Assembly: GCA_038211455.1 (NCBI GenBank)
Contig: JBBQVP010000103.1
Coordinates: 1 to 15,319, forward strand
Reading direction: 5' to 3'
Source of the DNA: SZAS-79 sp038211455
Lineage (GTDB): Bacteria; Pseudomonadota; Gammaproteobacteria; Burkholderiales; SG8-39
DNA length: 15,319 bases
A model generated the notes under the pieces. That model had not been told where the DNA came from, ran no database searches, and saw only the letters and a list, made by a program, of their open reading frames with translations. The translations under genes and the position numbers were made by a program. Positions 1-6,462 of this stretch are shown piece by piece. Every line of letters begins with the position of its first letter. Positions within the stretch are counted from its first letter, which is position 1.

Positions 1-100
1 GGACAAGCCGAGCCAGATCCATATCGAGCGCAGCCTGCACTGGAAGGAAACCCCCCCGGCCGACGGCTGGGATGGCGCCTGGGTGCTCGAGAGCAAGTGA
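1..100 (+). CDS. C-terminal end of an unidentified protein (5' truncated by window)
   Basis: A reading frame open from the window edge ends at a TGA at 98-100 and gives a 32-residue tail finishing in GAWVLESK. The tail is rich in charged and tryptophan residues (HIERSLHW, DGWDGAW). The frame uses codons like its neighbours, and the next gene begins only about 20 bp later on the same strand, which suggests one transcript. I do not recognise the family from this fragment, so no function is assigned. Confidence 0.5.
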   Translation, partial: DKPSQIHIERSLHWKETPPADGWDGAWVLESK

Positions 101-119
101 ATCTGGCGTAGCCCAGCCA

Positions 120-1688
120 ATGGACACCGGATCCGCTGGCGCCTGGGTGTCGCGCGCCGGGCAGCGCGTCGCTGCATCGCCACTGCTCGAACTGCTCGCC
201 TCACCGGGACCGGCCGTTGTCTGCTTTCGGTTGCGAAGCGATGAGACCGGGAATGCAAACGCGCACCTTGCGGCCGCGCTGAGGGAAAGCGGCTATGCGG
301 CGGTCTCCGTCGTGCAGGCAGCCGGGCACGACGCGATACGTTGCGAGGCCGATGCGGTGGGGATCGCCCGGGGTGCCGATGCACTTGCCAATGCAGCGAT
401 CGTGCTCGGCGTGGTCGCGGCAAACGGGTATCCAGTGCCGGAATCGGTCACCGGCAGCCTGCAGCCGGACGGGCTGCCAGCCTATATCGGGTTCGCGGGT
501 CTCTGGCGGCTGGAGCTGTGCGGCATCGAAATTTCCATGCTCGGCCCTTTGCTCGAAGCGCGCCTCGCGCGCGATCCCGGCAATGCCAACGCGATGATGG
601 ACATGGCGACCCTGCTGATCCTGTCGCTGATCCCCGGCAACCGCGCGCCCGCCCTGGGCAAGCAGGCCTGGGCGCTCGACCGGCAACAACTGTACCGCCT
701 CCCGGCGCGGCGTGCCGGGGAACCGCTGCGGGTGCTAGCGATCGCCGCACCGGGGGACATGACATCGATCACACACCTGGACTGCCTGCTCGAGGATTCG
801 GACGTCGAACTACTGATGCTCTACGCGCGCGCCGGCCAGCCCTTGCCAGGCAGGCTGCCGGAACACGACCTGGTCTTCGTCGCGATCGGTGAATCGGTAG
901 CGAACCGCCCCCTGCTCGAGCAGATTCTGCCGTTTGCCTCGACCTCTGCGCGCCGGGTCCTCAACTCCCCGGACCGTATTCTCGGGCTGTCACGCGATCG
1001 TGTGTCGGCGCTGTTGCGCCCGGTAGTGGGAGTCGACATGCCGATGACCGTCAGCGTTGCGCGCGAAGTCCTGCGGAAAGTGTCCCGGCAAGAAGTGCCA
1101 ATCGGGCAGGTGCTCCAAGATGGCGGCTTTCCGGTCATCGTCAGGCCGTTGGATTCTCAGGGCGGAAAGGACCTCGCCCTGCTTGACGATCCCCCCGCCG
1201 TCGCAGCGTATCTCGCGACCACGGACGACGCGGCTTTCTTCGTGTCGCGTTTCGTCGACTACCGCAGCCATGACGGGCTGTTCCGCAAGTATCGGGTCGT
1301 GTTCGTCGCAGGCCGGCCTTACGCCTGCCACATGGCGATATCCGAAAACTGGATGATCCATTACGTAAATGCGGACATGGACGACAGTGCGCAGAAGCGC
1401 GCCGAGGAAGCGCAATTCATGTCCGGGTTCGATGACGGGTTCGCGCGCCGTCATGCGGCGAGCCTGGCCGGCATCGACCGCCTGCTGGGGCTCGACTACT
1501 ACGGCATCGACTGCGCGGAGACGCGGGACGGAAGACTGCTGGTGTTTGAGGCGGACACGGCGATGCTCGTGCACGCCATGGACCTCCCGGACCTCTACCC
1601 GTACAAAGGGTCGCAGATGGAAACGCTGTTCGGCGCTTTTCGCCTGCTGCTGGTCAAGGCGGCAGGCCGGGCCGCCGCCTCCCGCTAA
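120..1688 (+). CDS. ATP-grasp (RimK/glutathione synthetase-like) protein with helical-repeat middle region
   Basis: A protein of about 522 residues. The C-terminal third (about 336-484) reads as an ATP-grasp fold: a VIVRPLDSQGGKDL strand-loop, a FRKYRVVFVAGRPYACHM segment typical of the RimK/glutathione synthetase group, and a final GLDYYGID...LLVFEADTAM block that would carry metal-binding acidic residues (E477, D479). The usual Glu-x-Asn is Glu-x-Asp here. Around residues 144-167 a segment with DPGNANAMMDMATLL resembles a single TPR-like helix pair. The N-terminal part is unassigned. Such enzymes join a carboxylate to an amine or thiol using ATP, but the substrate is unknown. An in-frame ATG at 72 would overlap the upstream gene by 29 bp, so the ATG at 120 is preferred; neither has a clear Shine-Dalgarno sequence. 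The upstream gene lies 19 bp away, and the gene converges on the lipoprotein gene 3 bp beyond its stop. Confidence 0.7.
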   Translation: MDTGSAGAWVSRAGQRVAASPLLELLASPGPAVVCFRLRSDETGNANAHLAAALRESGYAAVSVVQAAGHDAIRCEADAVGIARGADALANAAIVLGVVAANGYPVPESVTGSLQPDGLPAYIGFAGLWRLELCGIEISMLGPLLEARLARDPGNANAMMDMATLLILSLIPGNRAPALGKQAWALDRQQLYRLPARRAGEPLRVLAIAAPGDMTSITHLDCLLEDSDVELLMLYARAGQPLPGRLPEHDLVFVAIGESVANRPLLEQILPFASTSARRVLNSPDRILGLSRDRVSALLRPVVGVDMPMTVSVAREVLRKVSRQEVPIGQVLQDGGFPVIVRPLDSQGGKDLALLDDPPAVAAYLATTDDAAFFVSRFVDYRSHDGLFRKYRVVFVAGRPYACHMAISENWMIHYVNADMDDSAQKRAEEAQFMSGFDDGFARRHAASLAGIDRLLGLDYYGIDCAETRDGRLLVFEADTAMLVHAMDLPDLYPYKGSQMETLFGAFRLLLVKAAGRAAASR

Positions 1689-1698
1689 GCGCTAGCGG
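1682..1698. terminator. Small inverted repeat spanning two facing stop codons
   Basis: CCGCTA (1682-1687) and TAGCGG (1693-1698) form a perfect 6-bp stem with a 5-nt loop. The repeat covers the stop codons of both convergent genes. There is no T-run on either side, so this would be at best a weak bidirectional terminator and may be coincidence. Confidence 0.25.
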
Positions 1699-2135
1699 AT
1701 GGCGCTCAGGTCCTTGTCGGTGAGCGAGGCAAGGATCTGCATCACGCCCGGAGTCCTGCGCTGACTGGAAGCAATGTTCTCAGAGCCCTGCGCCTGGTCG
1801 AAGCCACGCGAGCGAACCACCAGCGTGAAGCCCTTGCTGCGCGAATCCGTGAACCGACCGCCGATGCTCTGCCCGTTCAGGTCACGAATGATCGAGCCGC
1901 TGCGCGCGGGCTCTTCGTAGCCGACGACCTTGCCGTTATCGCCGAGGATTGGGGTGAACAGCGATACCTGTGCGACAACCTCGCCGGTGCTCGCGCTGCG
2001 CAGCAACTGCTTGTAGCCGATGACGTTGCCCTGGTCATTCTTCAGGGACATCTTGCTGACTGGGCCGTAGTCGGTGAGCGTGGAGCATCCCCCGATCGCA
2101 AAAGTTGCGGCAAGAATCAATGTTCTGGCAAACAT
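1692..2135 (-). CDS. Small secreted lipoprotein, function unknown
   Basis: A 147-residue protein with a clear type II signal peptide: a short basic start (MFAR), a hydrophobic stretch, then the lipobox I-G-G-C with the lipidated cysteine at position 17. It should be anchored in the envelope. The mature part contains two similar turns, NDQGNVIGYKQLLRSASTGE and GDNGKVVGYEEPARSGS, which look like an internal duplication of about 40 residues. I do not recognise a named family. The frame stays open further upstream (to 2264), but the ATG at 2135 is chosen because AGGAG lies 8 nt before it and the signal peptide begins there. The gene is monocistronic and converges on the ATP-grasp gene. Confidence 0.8.
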   Translation of the reverse strand: MFARTLILAATFAIGGCSTLTDYGPVSKMSLKNDQGNVIGYKQLLRSASTGEVVAQVSLFTPILGDNGKVVGYEEPARSGSIIRDLNGQSIGGRFTDSRSKGFTLVVRSRGFDQAQGSENIASSQRRTPGVMQILASLTDKDLSAIR

Positions 2136-2176
2136 GGCTAATCTCCTGTATCGCAAATACCTTGATGACTTGCACT

Positions 2177-2192
2177 CTACTCTCGCGAGTAG
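2177..2192. promoter_or_regulatory. Inverted repeat in the lipoprotein leader
   Basis: CTACTC (2177-2182) and GAGTAG (2187-2192) are perfect 6-bp arms around TCGC. A nested 8-bp palindrome CTCGCGAG (2182-2189) is an alternative pairing. The element sits about 40-60 bp upstream of the lipoprotein start codon, where an operator or a leader hairpin would lie. No promoter could be fixed with confidence beside it. Confidence 0.25.
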
Positions 2193-2271
2193 CCCACCGA
2201 TAGGTAAAAGTGCCGGCTTTCTTGTAACTTCGCGCATCAACCGGTGCCCATAGATTGAAGTCAAGATGCTG

Positions 2272-2288
2272 AAATATAAGGTATATTT
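2272..2288. promoter_or_regulatory. A/T-only 7-bp dyad in the lipoprotein-tRNA intergenic region
   Basis: AAATATA (2272-2278) and TATATTT (2282-2288) are exact reverse complements separated by AGG. The patch stands out as almost pure A/T in otherwise GC-rich DNA, about 140 bp upstream of the lipoprotein start. It could be a regulator site or contain a -10 element for a minus-strand transcript. I found no convincing -35 partner. Confidence 0.25.
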
Positions 2289-2381
2289 ATGAAATCAGAC
2301 GCCTGCCGTTCGTCGCGACGATGACCGTTCGTCGGCGTTTTACGATTGCCGCCGCTCGCAAGCGGCCCAGGCCCGGCAAAA

Positions 2382-2410
2382 CTGACGGGAGCCGCAACCT
2401 GATTTAGAAT
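2382..2410 (+). promoter_or_regulatory. Sigma70-type promoter of tRNA-Gly
   Basis: CTGACG (2382-2387) and TAGAAT (2405-2410) are separated by exactly 17 bp and end 11 bp before the mature tRNA 5' end. The sequence between the -10 and the tRNA (CCGGCGCCATC) is GC-rich, as is common in growth-rate-controlled stable RNA promoters. Confidence 0.6.
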
Positions 2411-2421
2411 CCGGCGCCATC

Positions 2422-2495
2422 GCGGGTGTAGTTCAATGGCAGAACGGCAGCTTCCCAAGCTGCATACGAGGGTTCGATTCCCTTCACCCGCTCCA
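2422..2495 (+). tRNA. tRNA-Gly (anticodon CCC, reads GGG)
   Basis: The full cloverleaf can be drawn. The acceptor stem is GCGGGTG paired with CACCCGC, and the D-arm is GTTC/GAAC. The anticodon stem GCAGC/GCTGC holds the loop TTCCCAA with anticodon CCC at 2454-2456. The T-arm has loop TTCGATT. The discriminator base is T, followed by an encoded CCA (2493-2495). The length is 74 nt with CCA. Its 3' end lies 8 bp from the stop codon of the GNAT gene, which faces it. Confidence 0.96.
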
Positions 2496-2503
2496 GTCCC
2501 TGC

Positions 2504-3187
2504 CTATTGCGCTTTCTGCCCGGGCGTTGGCTGTGTCGGGCGCGCCGGTGTGCGAACGCCAGTGCCGCGATGTCCGCGATAGTCCTTGTTAAGCCAGACG
2601 ATCAGCGCGGCGTATCCGCACGATTCGACGTCTGTTGGCAGATAGCCCTCGATGACGCCGCAGAACTGAAAGCCTTCGCGCATCTGGAAGCGCAGCACCG
2701 GGTCATCCAGGTCTCCGAAGATGACTTTCATCGCGTACGTGTTCGCGCTCATCGCCTGCGCATGATGGTGATAACCGGGCAGACGGCCGGCGGCGATGAT
2801 TCGGCGCAGGTTCCACTCCCTGCATATGCGCTTGCGCGCGGCATACAGCGAGCGGCCGATGCCGTGGCGCCGGATTTGCGGGTCGACGAAGACTTCCGCG
2901 CCATAGAGCGTCCGTCCCATCAGGTTATGCGTGCTGAACGAGCCGTTGCCCGTGACCTCCTTCCATGAGTGCGAGTGCCCGTAGTCGTCCCAGATGACGA
3001 TCAGCGAGCTCGCAGCGCCCACGACCTGGCCATCGAGTTCCGCAACCAGCTGCCCGGCCGGGAAATGGCGCAGGTGCTGCTCGTGCTGCTCGCGGGAAAA
3101 CGGCTGAATCGTGGGATAAATCTTCAGTTGCAGTTCGCGGATGCGTGCGAAGTCACCTGCCACTGCATTGCGAATAATTACCGGCAT
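2504..3187 (-). CDS. GNAT-family N-acetyltransferase
   Basis: A 227-residue GNAT protein that would transfer an acetyl group from acetyl-CoA to an unknown amine. The acetyl-CoA binding motif A is visible as RRHGIG (106-111), preceded by the strand GAEVFVDP and followed by the helix RSLYAARKRICREWNLRRI. The later signature GRLPGYH, DPVLRFQMREGFQF and VIEGYLP matches the GNAT half of bifunctional GNAT/carbon-nitrogen hydrolase proteins. The start at 3187 is chosen over the ATG at 3214 because AAGGAG lies 5 nt upstream of it and the acetyltransferase fold begins right there (MPVIIRNAV). The roughly 25-residue tail after NKDYRG is proline-rich and probably disordered. A nitrilase gene diverges from it, which supports a shared role. 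Confidence 0.88.
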   Translation of the reverse strand: MPVIIRNAVAGDFARIRELQLKIYPTIQPFSREQHEQHLRHFPAGQLVAELDGQVVGAASSLIVIWDDYGHSHSWKEVTGNGSFSTHNLMGRTLYGAEVFVDPQIRRHGIGRSLYAARKRICREWNLRRIIAAGRLPGYHHHAQAMSANTYAMKVIFGDLDDPVLRFQMREGFQFCGVIEGYLPTDVESCGYAALIVWLNKDYRGHRGTGVRTPARPTQPTPGQKAQ

Positions 3188-3290
3188 GCGTCTCCTTCCA
3201 GCCCTTGCGCCCACCGACCAAACTTCGACGTGCGTGCGATGTAGCGGACTTTTTGCGTGTCTTGTGTGCTGACGGCCAAGCGAACCGGCC

Positions 3291-3381
3291 TCAGTGCTGC
3301 CTCTCAGTGCTGCCTCTCAGTGCTGCCTCTCAGTGCAGCCTCTCAGTGCAGCCTCCCAGTGCAGCCTCGCAGTGCTGCCCG
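3291..3381. repeat. 13-bp tandem repeat, seven copies, between divergent genes
   Basis: Seven head-to-tail 13-bp units start at 3291, 3304, 3317, 3330, 3343, 3356 and 3369. The consensus is TCAGTGCWGCCTC. Units 1-3 and 7 carry GTGCTGC and units 4-6 carry GTGCAGC; only the first base and the last unit's end vary otherwise. The array lies between the GNAT start (3187) and the nitrilase start (3436), about 55 bp upstream of the latter. The near-identity of the units points to slippage-driven copy change. There are no spacers, so it is not a CRISPR array. Confidence 0.92.
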
Positions 3382-3435
3382 GGTGACTCAGGTTATCATC
3401 CGACCATTCTATAGCTGTATGCGAAGGTGAATCCA

Positions 3436-4344
3436 GTGAGTGCAACGCAACCGCAACATGTGCCGGTGCGCCAGACGGTGCGCATCGCTGCCGTCCAGTA
3501 CTTGCTGCGCGCGATCCACGACTGGAACGGTTTCGAAGAGCAGGTGCGGTTCGTGATGAAAAGCGCGGGGGACTACAAGCCGCAGTTCGTGCTGCTCCCG
3601 GAGATTTTCACGACCCAGTTGCTGTCGTTCATGGACACCACCGATTTGCGCAAAGCAGTGCGCAACATGAACGACTACACCGAACGCTATGTCTCGTTGT
3701 TCAAGGAACTGGCGCAAACCTGGAAGGTGCACGTGATTGCCGGCAGCCATCCCACAATGCGCGACGGCAAGCTGCTCAATATTGCCTACTTCTTCACCCC
3801 GGAAGGCAAGGTGTTCGAGCAGGAGAAAATTCACCGTACACGATGGGAAAAGGAAAAATGGGGCAGCGACCCGGGCAACCAGTTGCGGGTGTTTGACACG
3901 CCGTATGGCCGGATCGCGATTCTCGTGTGCTACGACATTGAATTTCCGGAACTCTCACGTAAGGTCTGCGAGCTGGGCACAGACATCCTGTTCGTGCCCT
4001 CGTGTACCGACGATCGCCAGGGCTACATGCGCGTGCGCTATTGCTGCCAGGCGCGCGCCATTGAAAACCAGGTGTTCGTGGCGTTGACCAACACGGTTGG
4101 CAACCTGCCGGTCGAAGGCCTTGGCCTGCACTACGGTCAGGCCGCGATCATGACGCCTTCGGATTTTCCGTTCGCTCGCGACGGCATCGCGGCCGAAGGC
4201 GCGCCGAACGTGGAGCAGATCGTGATCGCCGACGTGGACCTCAGCAAGCTCGTCGACAACCGGATCAGCGGCACGACGATCCCGTTGCACGACAAGCGAA
4301 TCGACGTTTACGAGAACGAAGTCGAAGTGGTTTCTGCGGTTTGA
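3436..4344 (+). CDS. Nitrilase-superfamily carbon-nitrogen hydrolase
   Basis: A 302-residue member of the nitrilase superfamily, cytoplasmic enzymes that hydrolyse amides, carbamoyl groups or nitriles. The Glu-Lys-Cys triad is visible: E56 in LLPEIFT, K131 in EKIHRTRWE and C165 in LVCYDIEFPE. The length is normal for a single-domain member. It resembles the hydrolase half of GNAT-nitrilase fusions, and a GNAT gene lies just upstream on the other strand, so an amide product or precursor of that acetyltransferase is possible. The GTG at 3436 is preferred over the GTG at 3427, because AAGGTGA at 3425-3431 is then well placed as ribosome binding site. It is the first gene of operon A and is followed 8 bp later by the flavin reductase. 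The exact substrate is unknown. Confidence 0.9.
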   Translation: MSATQPQHVPVRQTVRIAAVQYLLRAIHDWNGFEEQVRFVMKSAGDYKPQFVLLPEIFTTQLLSFMDTTDLRKAVRNMNDYTERYVSLFKELAQTWKVHVIAGSHPTMRDGKLLNIAYFFTPEGKVFEQEKIHRTRWEKEKWGSDPGNQLRVFDTPYGRIAILVCYDIEFPELSRKVCELGTDILFVPSCTDDRQGYMRVRYCCQARAIENQVFVALTNTVGNLPVEGLGLHYGQAAIMTPSDFPFARDGIAAEGAPNVEQIVIADVDLSKLVDNRISGTTIPLHDKRIDVYENEVEVVSAV

Positions 4345-4352
4345 GCGCCGCA

Positions 4353-4874
4353 ATGAACCCGGTCGACGTCAAGCTCTTCACCACCGCGATGCGGCGCGCC
4401 GCGACGCCGGTGTCGGTGGTCACCACTGAGGGTCCCGGCGGGCGGTTCGGTGTGACGGTCAGTTCTCTTTGCACCGCATCGGCCGAGCCCCCCCAGGTTC
4501 TGGTCTGCGTGCACTTGGGCGGACCCACGGCGGCCGCACTGCGCACCAACGGGTGCTTTGCGGTCAACATACTCGACAGCAAACACAGGCACGTCGCCGA
4601 TTCGTTTGCCGGGCGCATCGAGCGCTGGCGCAACGATCGCTTCGCCTGCGACACATGGGGCGTGCTCGGGACCGGCGCGCCCGCGCTCACGGACGGATTG
4701 CTGGTACTCGATTGCGTGCTTACCCAGGAGCTGGTCGTCTCTACTCACGCCGTGTTTGTCGGCACTGTCGTCGGGTTGCAGTCGCGCGAGGGGGCGCCGC
4801 TCCTGTACTCCGACCAGGCCTATCGGACGCTCGAATCGCCGGGGCGCGTTCCGGGAGAGGATATCCAGCTATGA
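4353..4874 (+). CDS. Flavin reductase (HpaC/RutF type)
   Basis: A 173-residue protein of the flavin reductase-like (FMN-binding split barrel) family. It uses NAD(P)H to make free reduced flavin for a partner monooxygenase. Family landmarks are the start VKLFTTAMRRAATPVSVVTT, then FGVTVSSLCTASAEPPQ, the strand GCFAVNIL, then ADSFAG, and a late PLLYSDQAYRTL. The likely partner is the HpaB-type oxygenase of the neighbouring operon, since no other FADH2-dependent oxygenase is visible. The ATG at 4353 follows the nitrilase stop by 8 bp; a TTG at 4341 that overlaps the nitrilase stop codon is an alternative start. Its stop overlaps the next start in an ATGA, so translation is coupled to the DUF1028 gene. 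Confidence 0.9.
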   Translation: MNPVDVKLFTTAMRRAATPVSVVTTEGPGGRFGVTVSSLCTASAEPPQVLVCVHLGGPTAAALRTNGCFAVNILDSKHRHVADSFAGRIERWRNDRFACDTWGVLGTGAPALTDGLLVLDCVLTQELVVSTHAVFVGTVVGLQSREGAPLLYSDQAYRTLESPGRVPGEDIQL

Positions 4875-5533
4875 CATTCTCGGTGATCGCACGTTGCGCG
4901 GAGTCCGGCAGCTACGGCGTCGTGGTTGCCTCGTCCAGCATCAGCGTCGCCAGCCGCTGCGGTCGCTGGGCGCGTGCGGGAGTCGGTGCGGTTGCAACCC
5001 AGAACATCACCGACCCGGGGCTCGGACAGCTTGGCCTCGACCTGCTTTCCGAAGGGTACGGGGCGGAGGCCGTTCTGCGTTCGCTGATCGCGGCGCGGCC
5101 GTTCGCCGAGTTTCGCCAGCTTGCAGTGATCGACGTGAACGGCGGCACGGCCAGCTACTCGGGTGCGCGATCGCTGGGCATTTACGCCGAGCACCACGGC
5201 AAGGACTGCGTCGCGTGCGGCAACCTGCTGGCAAACGACGGTGTGCCGCGTGCGATGGCGGAGGCGTTCGCGCGCGATCCCGGCTGTCATCTTGGCGAGC
5301 GCCTGCTCGCGGCGCTCTCGGCCGGCCGTGACGCGGGCGGGGAGACTTCGCCGGTTCGCTCGGCGGGAATCTACGTGGTCGACCGATTCGTCTGGCCGGT
5401 GATCGACCTGCGTGTCGACTGGCACGATTCGCCGATCGAGGAGCTCGGGCGCGTGTTCGCGGAATATTTCCCTCAGATGAATGATTACATCCAGCGCGCC
5501 GTCGATCCGACCCAGGCCCCGGGCTACAAATAG
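4871..5533 (+). CDS. DUF1028-family protein (putative Ntn-hydrolase-like)
   Basis: A 220-residue protein matching DUF1028: the N-terminus TFSVIARC, then ARAGVGAVATQN, GLDLLSEGY, the QLAVIDVNGG strand pair, and CGNLLAND followed by MAEAFARD and LGERLLAALSAG. As I recall, the family is grouped with N-terminal nucleophile hydrolases; Thr2 would be the exposed nucleophile once Met1 is removed, which is inference. The family's reaction is not established. Members are often near amide- or nitrogen-compound catabolic genes. The start ATG overlaps the flavin reductase stop by 4 bp (ATGA), and its stop shares one base with the GTG start of the next gene, so it is a firm member of operon A. Confidence 0.85.
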   Translation: MTFSVIARCAESGSYGVVVASSSISVASRCGRWARAGVGAVATQNITDPGLGQLGLDLLSEGYGAEAVLRSLIAARPFAEFRQLAVIDVNGGTASYSGARSLGIYAEHHGKDCVACGNLLANDGVPRAMAEAFARDPGCHLGERLLAALSAGRDAGGETSPVRSAGIYVVDRFVWPVIDLRVDWHDSPIEELGRVFAEYFPQMNDYIQRAVDPTQAPGYK

Positions 5534-6462
5534 TGGCGCTGCTCTTCTACAGTCAGTTTGACGATCCGGCCGATTGGGGCGCGCATTTGCGCGAGGCCGC
5601 GCCGGGACTCGATTTCCGCGTCTGGCCGGAGGTGGGCGATCCGGCGGATGTCGAAGCCGCGCTGGTTTGGAAGGCGCCGGAGGGGGAGTTGCGCAAGTAT
5701 CCCAACCTCCGCCTGATCATCAATCTCGGCGCGGGTGTTGATTCGATCGTGAAGGATCGCACGCTGCCGGCCGGGATCCCCATTGTGCGCATCGCCGACC
5801 CGGAAATGAGCCGCATGATGTCCCAGTACGTGCTTGCCGCCGTGCTGCGCCACCACCGCGACTTCGTGCCGTTCGCGCGCGCACAGAGGGAGCGGCGCTG
5901 GCATTACCTTCATCCGCGCGAAGCGGGAACATGCAGCGTCGGCGTGATGGGCCTGGGCAACCTCGGCGCGATGGCTGCGGCGGAACTCGTGCGGCAGGGA
6001 TTCCAGGTCGCGGGCTGGGCGCGTTCGGAAAAAAATCTGCCCGGGGTCGAGTCGTTCCATGGCCCGCAGGGGCTCGCTGCCTTCCTGGCGAGGTCCGACA
6101 TCCTCGTGGTGATGCTGCCGCTTACCGCGGAAACAATGGGCATCCTGGATGCGGGCGCCATTGCGCAACTGCCGCACGGTGCGAAGCTGGTCAATGTTGG
6201 TCGCGGCGGACTGGTCGACGAGGATGCGCTGGCAGCCGCACTCCGTTCGGGCCGCATTGCCGAGGCAACACTGGACGTATTCTTGTCCGAACCCCTGGCG
6301 GCCGAATCCCCACTATGGGGCTTCGATCAGGTGCTCATCACCCCCCACCTGGCCTCCGTCGCAATTCCGCGGACGGCGGCGCGCCAGGTCGCCGAGAACC
6401 TCCGCCGGCTCCGCGCCGGCGAGCCACTTCTCAACGTCGTCGACCCGCAGCGCGGCTACTAG
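5533..6462 (+). CDS. D-2-hydroxyacid dehydrogenase, glyoxylate/hydroxypyruvate reductase A-like
   Basis: A 309-residue member of the D-isomer 2-hydroxyacid dehydrogenases, close in length and layout to GhrA. The nucleotide fold is marked by GLGNLG (140-145), and the catalytic set is R224 in NVGRGGLVDE, E253 in SEPL and H272 in TPHLAS. The GWARSEK stretch after the second strand places Arg-Ser where NADPH-preferring members bind the phosphate. It would interconvert a 2-oxoacid (glyoxylate, hydroxypyruvate or a pathway product) and the D-2-hydroxyacid in the cytoplasm. The start is the GTG at 5533, overlapping the DUF1028 stop by one base. The gene ends operon A, and its last 32 bp overlap the 3' end of the LysR gene on the other strand. 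Confidence 0.92.
   Translation: MALLFYSQFDDPADWGAHLREAAPGLDFRVWPEVGDPADVEAALVWKAPEGELRKYPNLRLIINLGAGVDSIVKDRTLPAGIPIVRIADPEMSRMMSQYVLAAVLRHHRDFVPFARAQRERRWHYLHPREAGTCSVGVMGLGNLGAMAAAELVRQGFQVAGWARSEKNLPGVESFHGPQGLAAFLARSDILVVMLPLTAETMGILDAGAIAQLPHGAKLVNVGRGGLVDEDALAAALRSGRIAEATLDVFLSEPLAAESPLWGFDQVLITPHLASVAIPRTAARQVAENLRRLRAGEPLLNVVDPQRGY

Noticed and set aside
2422..2495. tRNA-Gly as an integration site for a mobile element
   Set aside because: No integrase, no direct repeat of the tRNA 3' end in the window, and no compositional break beside it.
2507..3244. Two plus-strand open frames antisense to the GNAT gene
   Set aside because: They mirror the GNAT coding sequence in GC-rich DNA; the minus-strand product has a clear GNAT motif and ribosome binding site.
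3291..3381. Short repeat array considered as a CRISPR
   Set aside because: Units are 13 bp and directly adjacent with no spacers, and no cas genes are present.
3205..3414. 69-codon plus-strand frame through the 13-bp repeats
   Set aside because: Its cysteine/serine-rich product is simply the repeat read in shifting frames; there is no ribosome binding site and no family resemblance.
4469..4870. Upstream extension of the DUF1028 frame
   Set aside because: It lies out of frame inside the flavin reductase gene and has arginine-rich shadow composition; the family N-terminus begins at the ATG at 4871.
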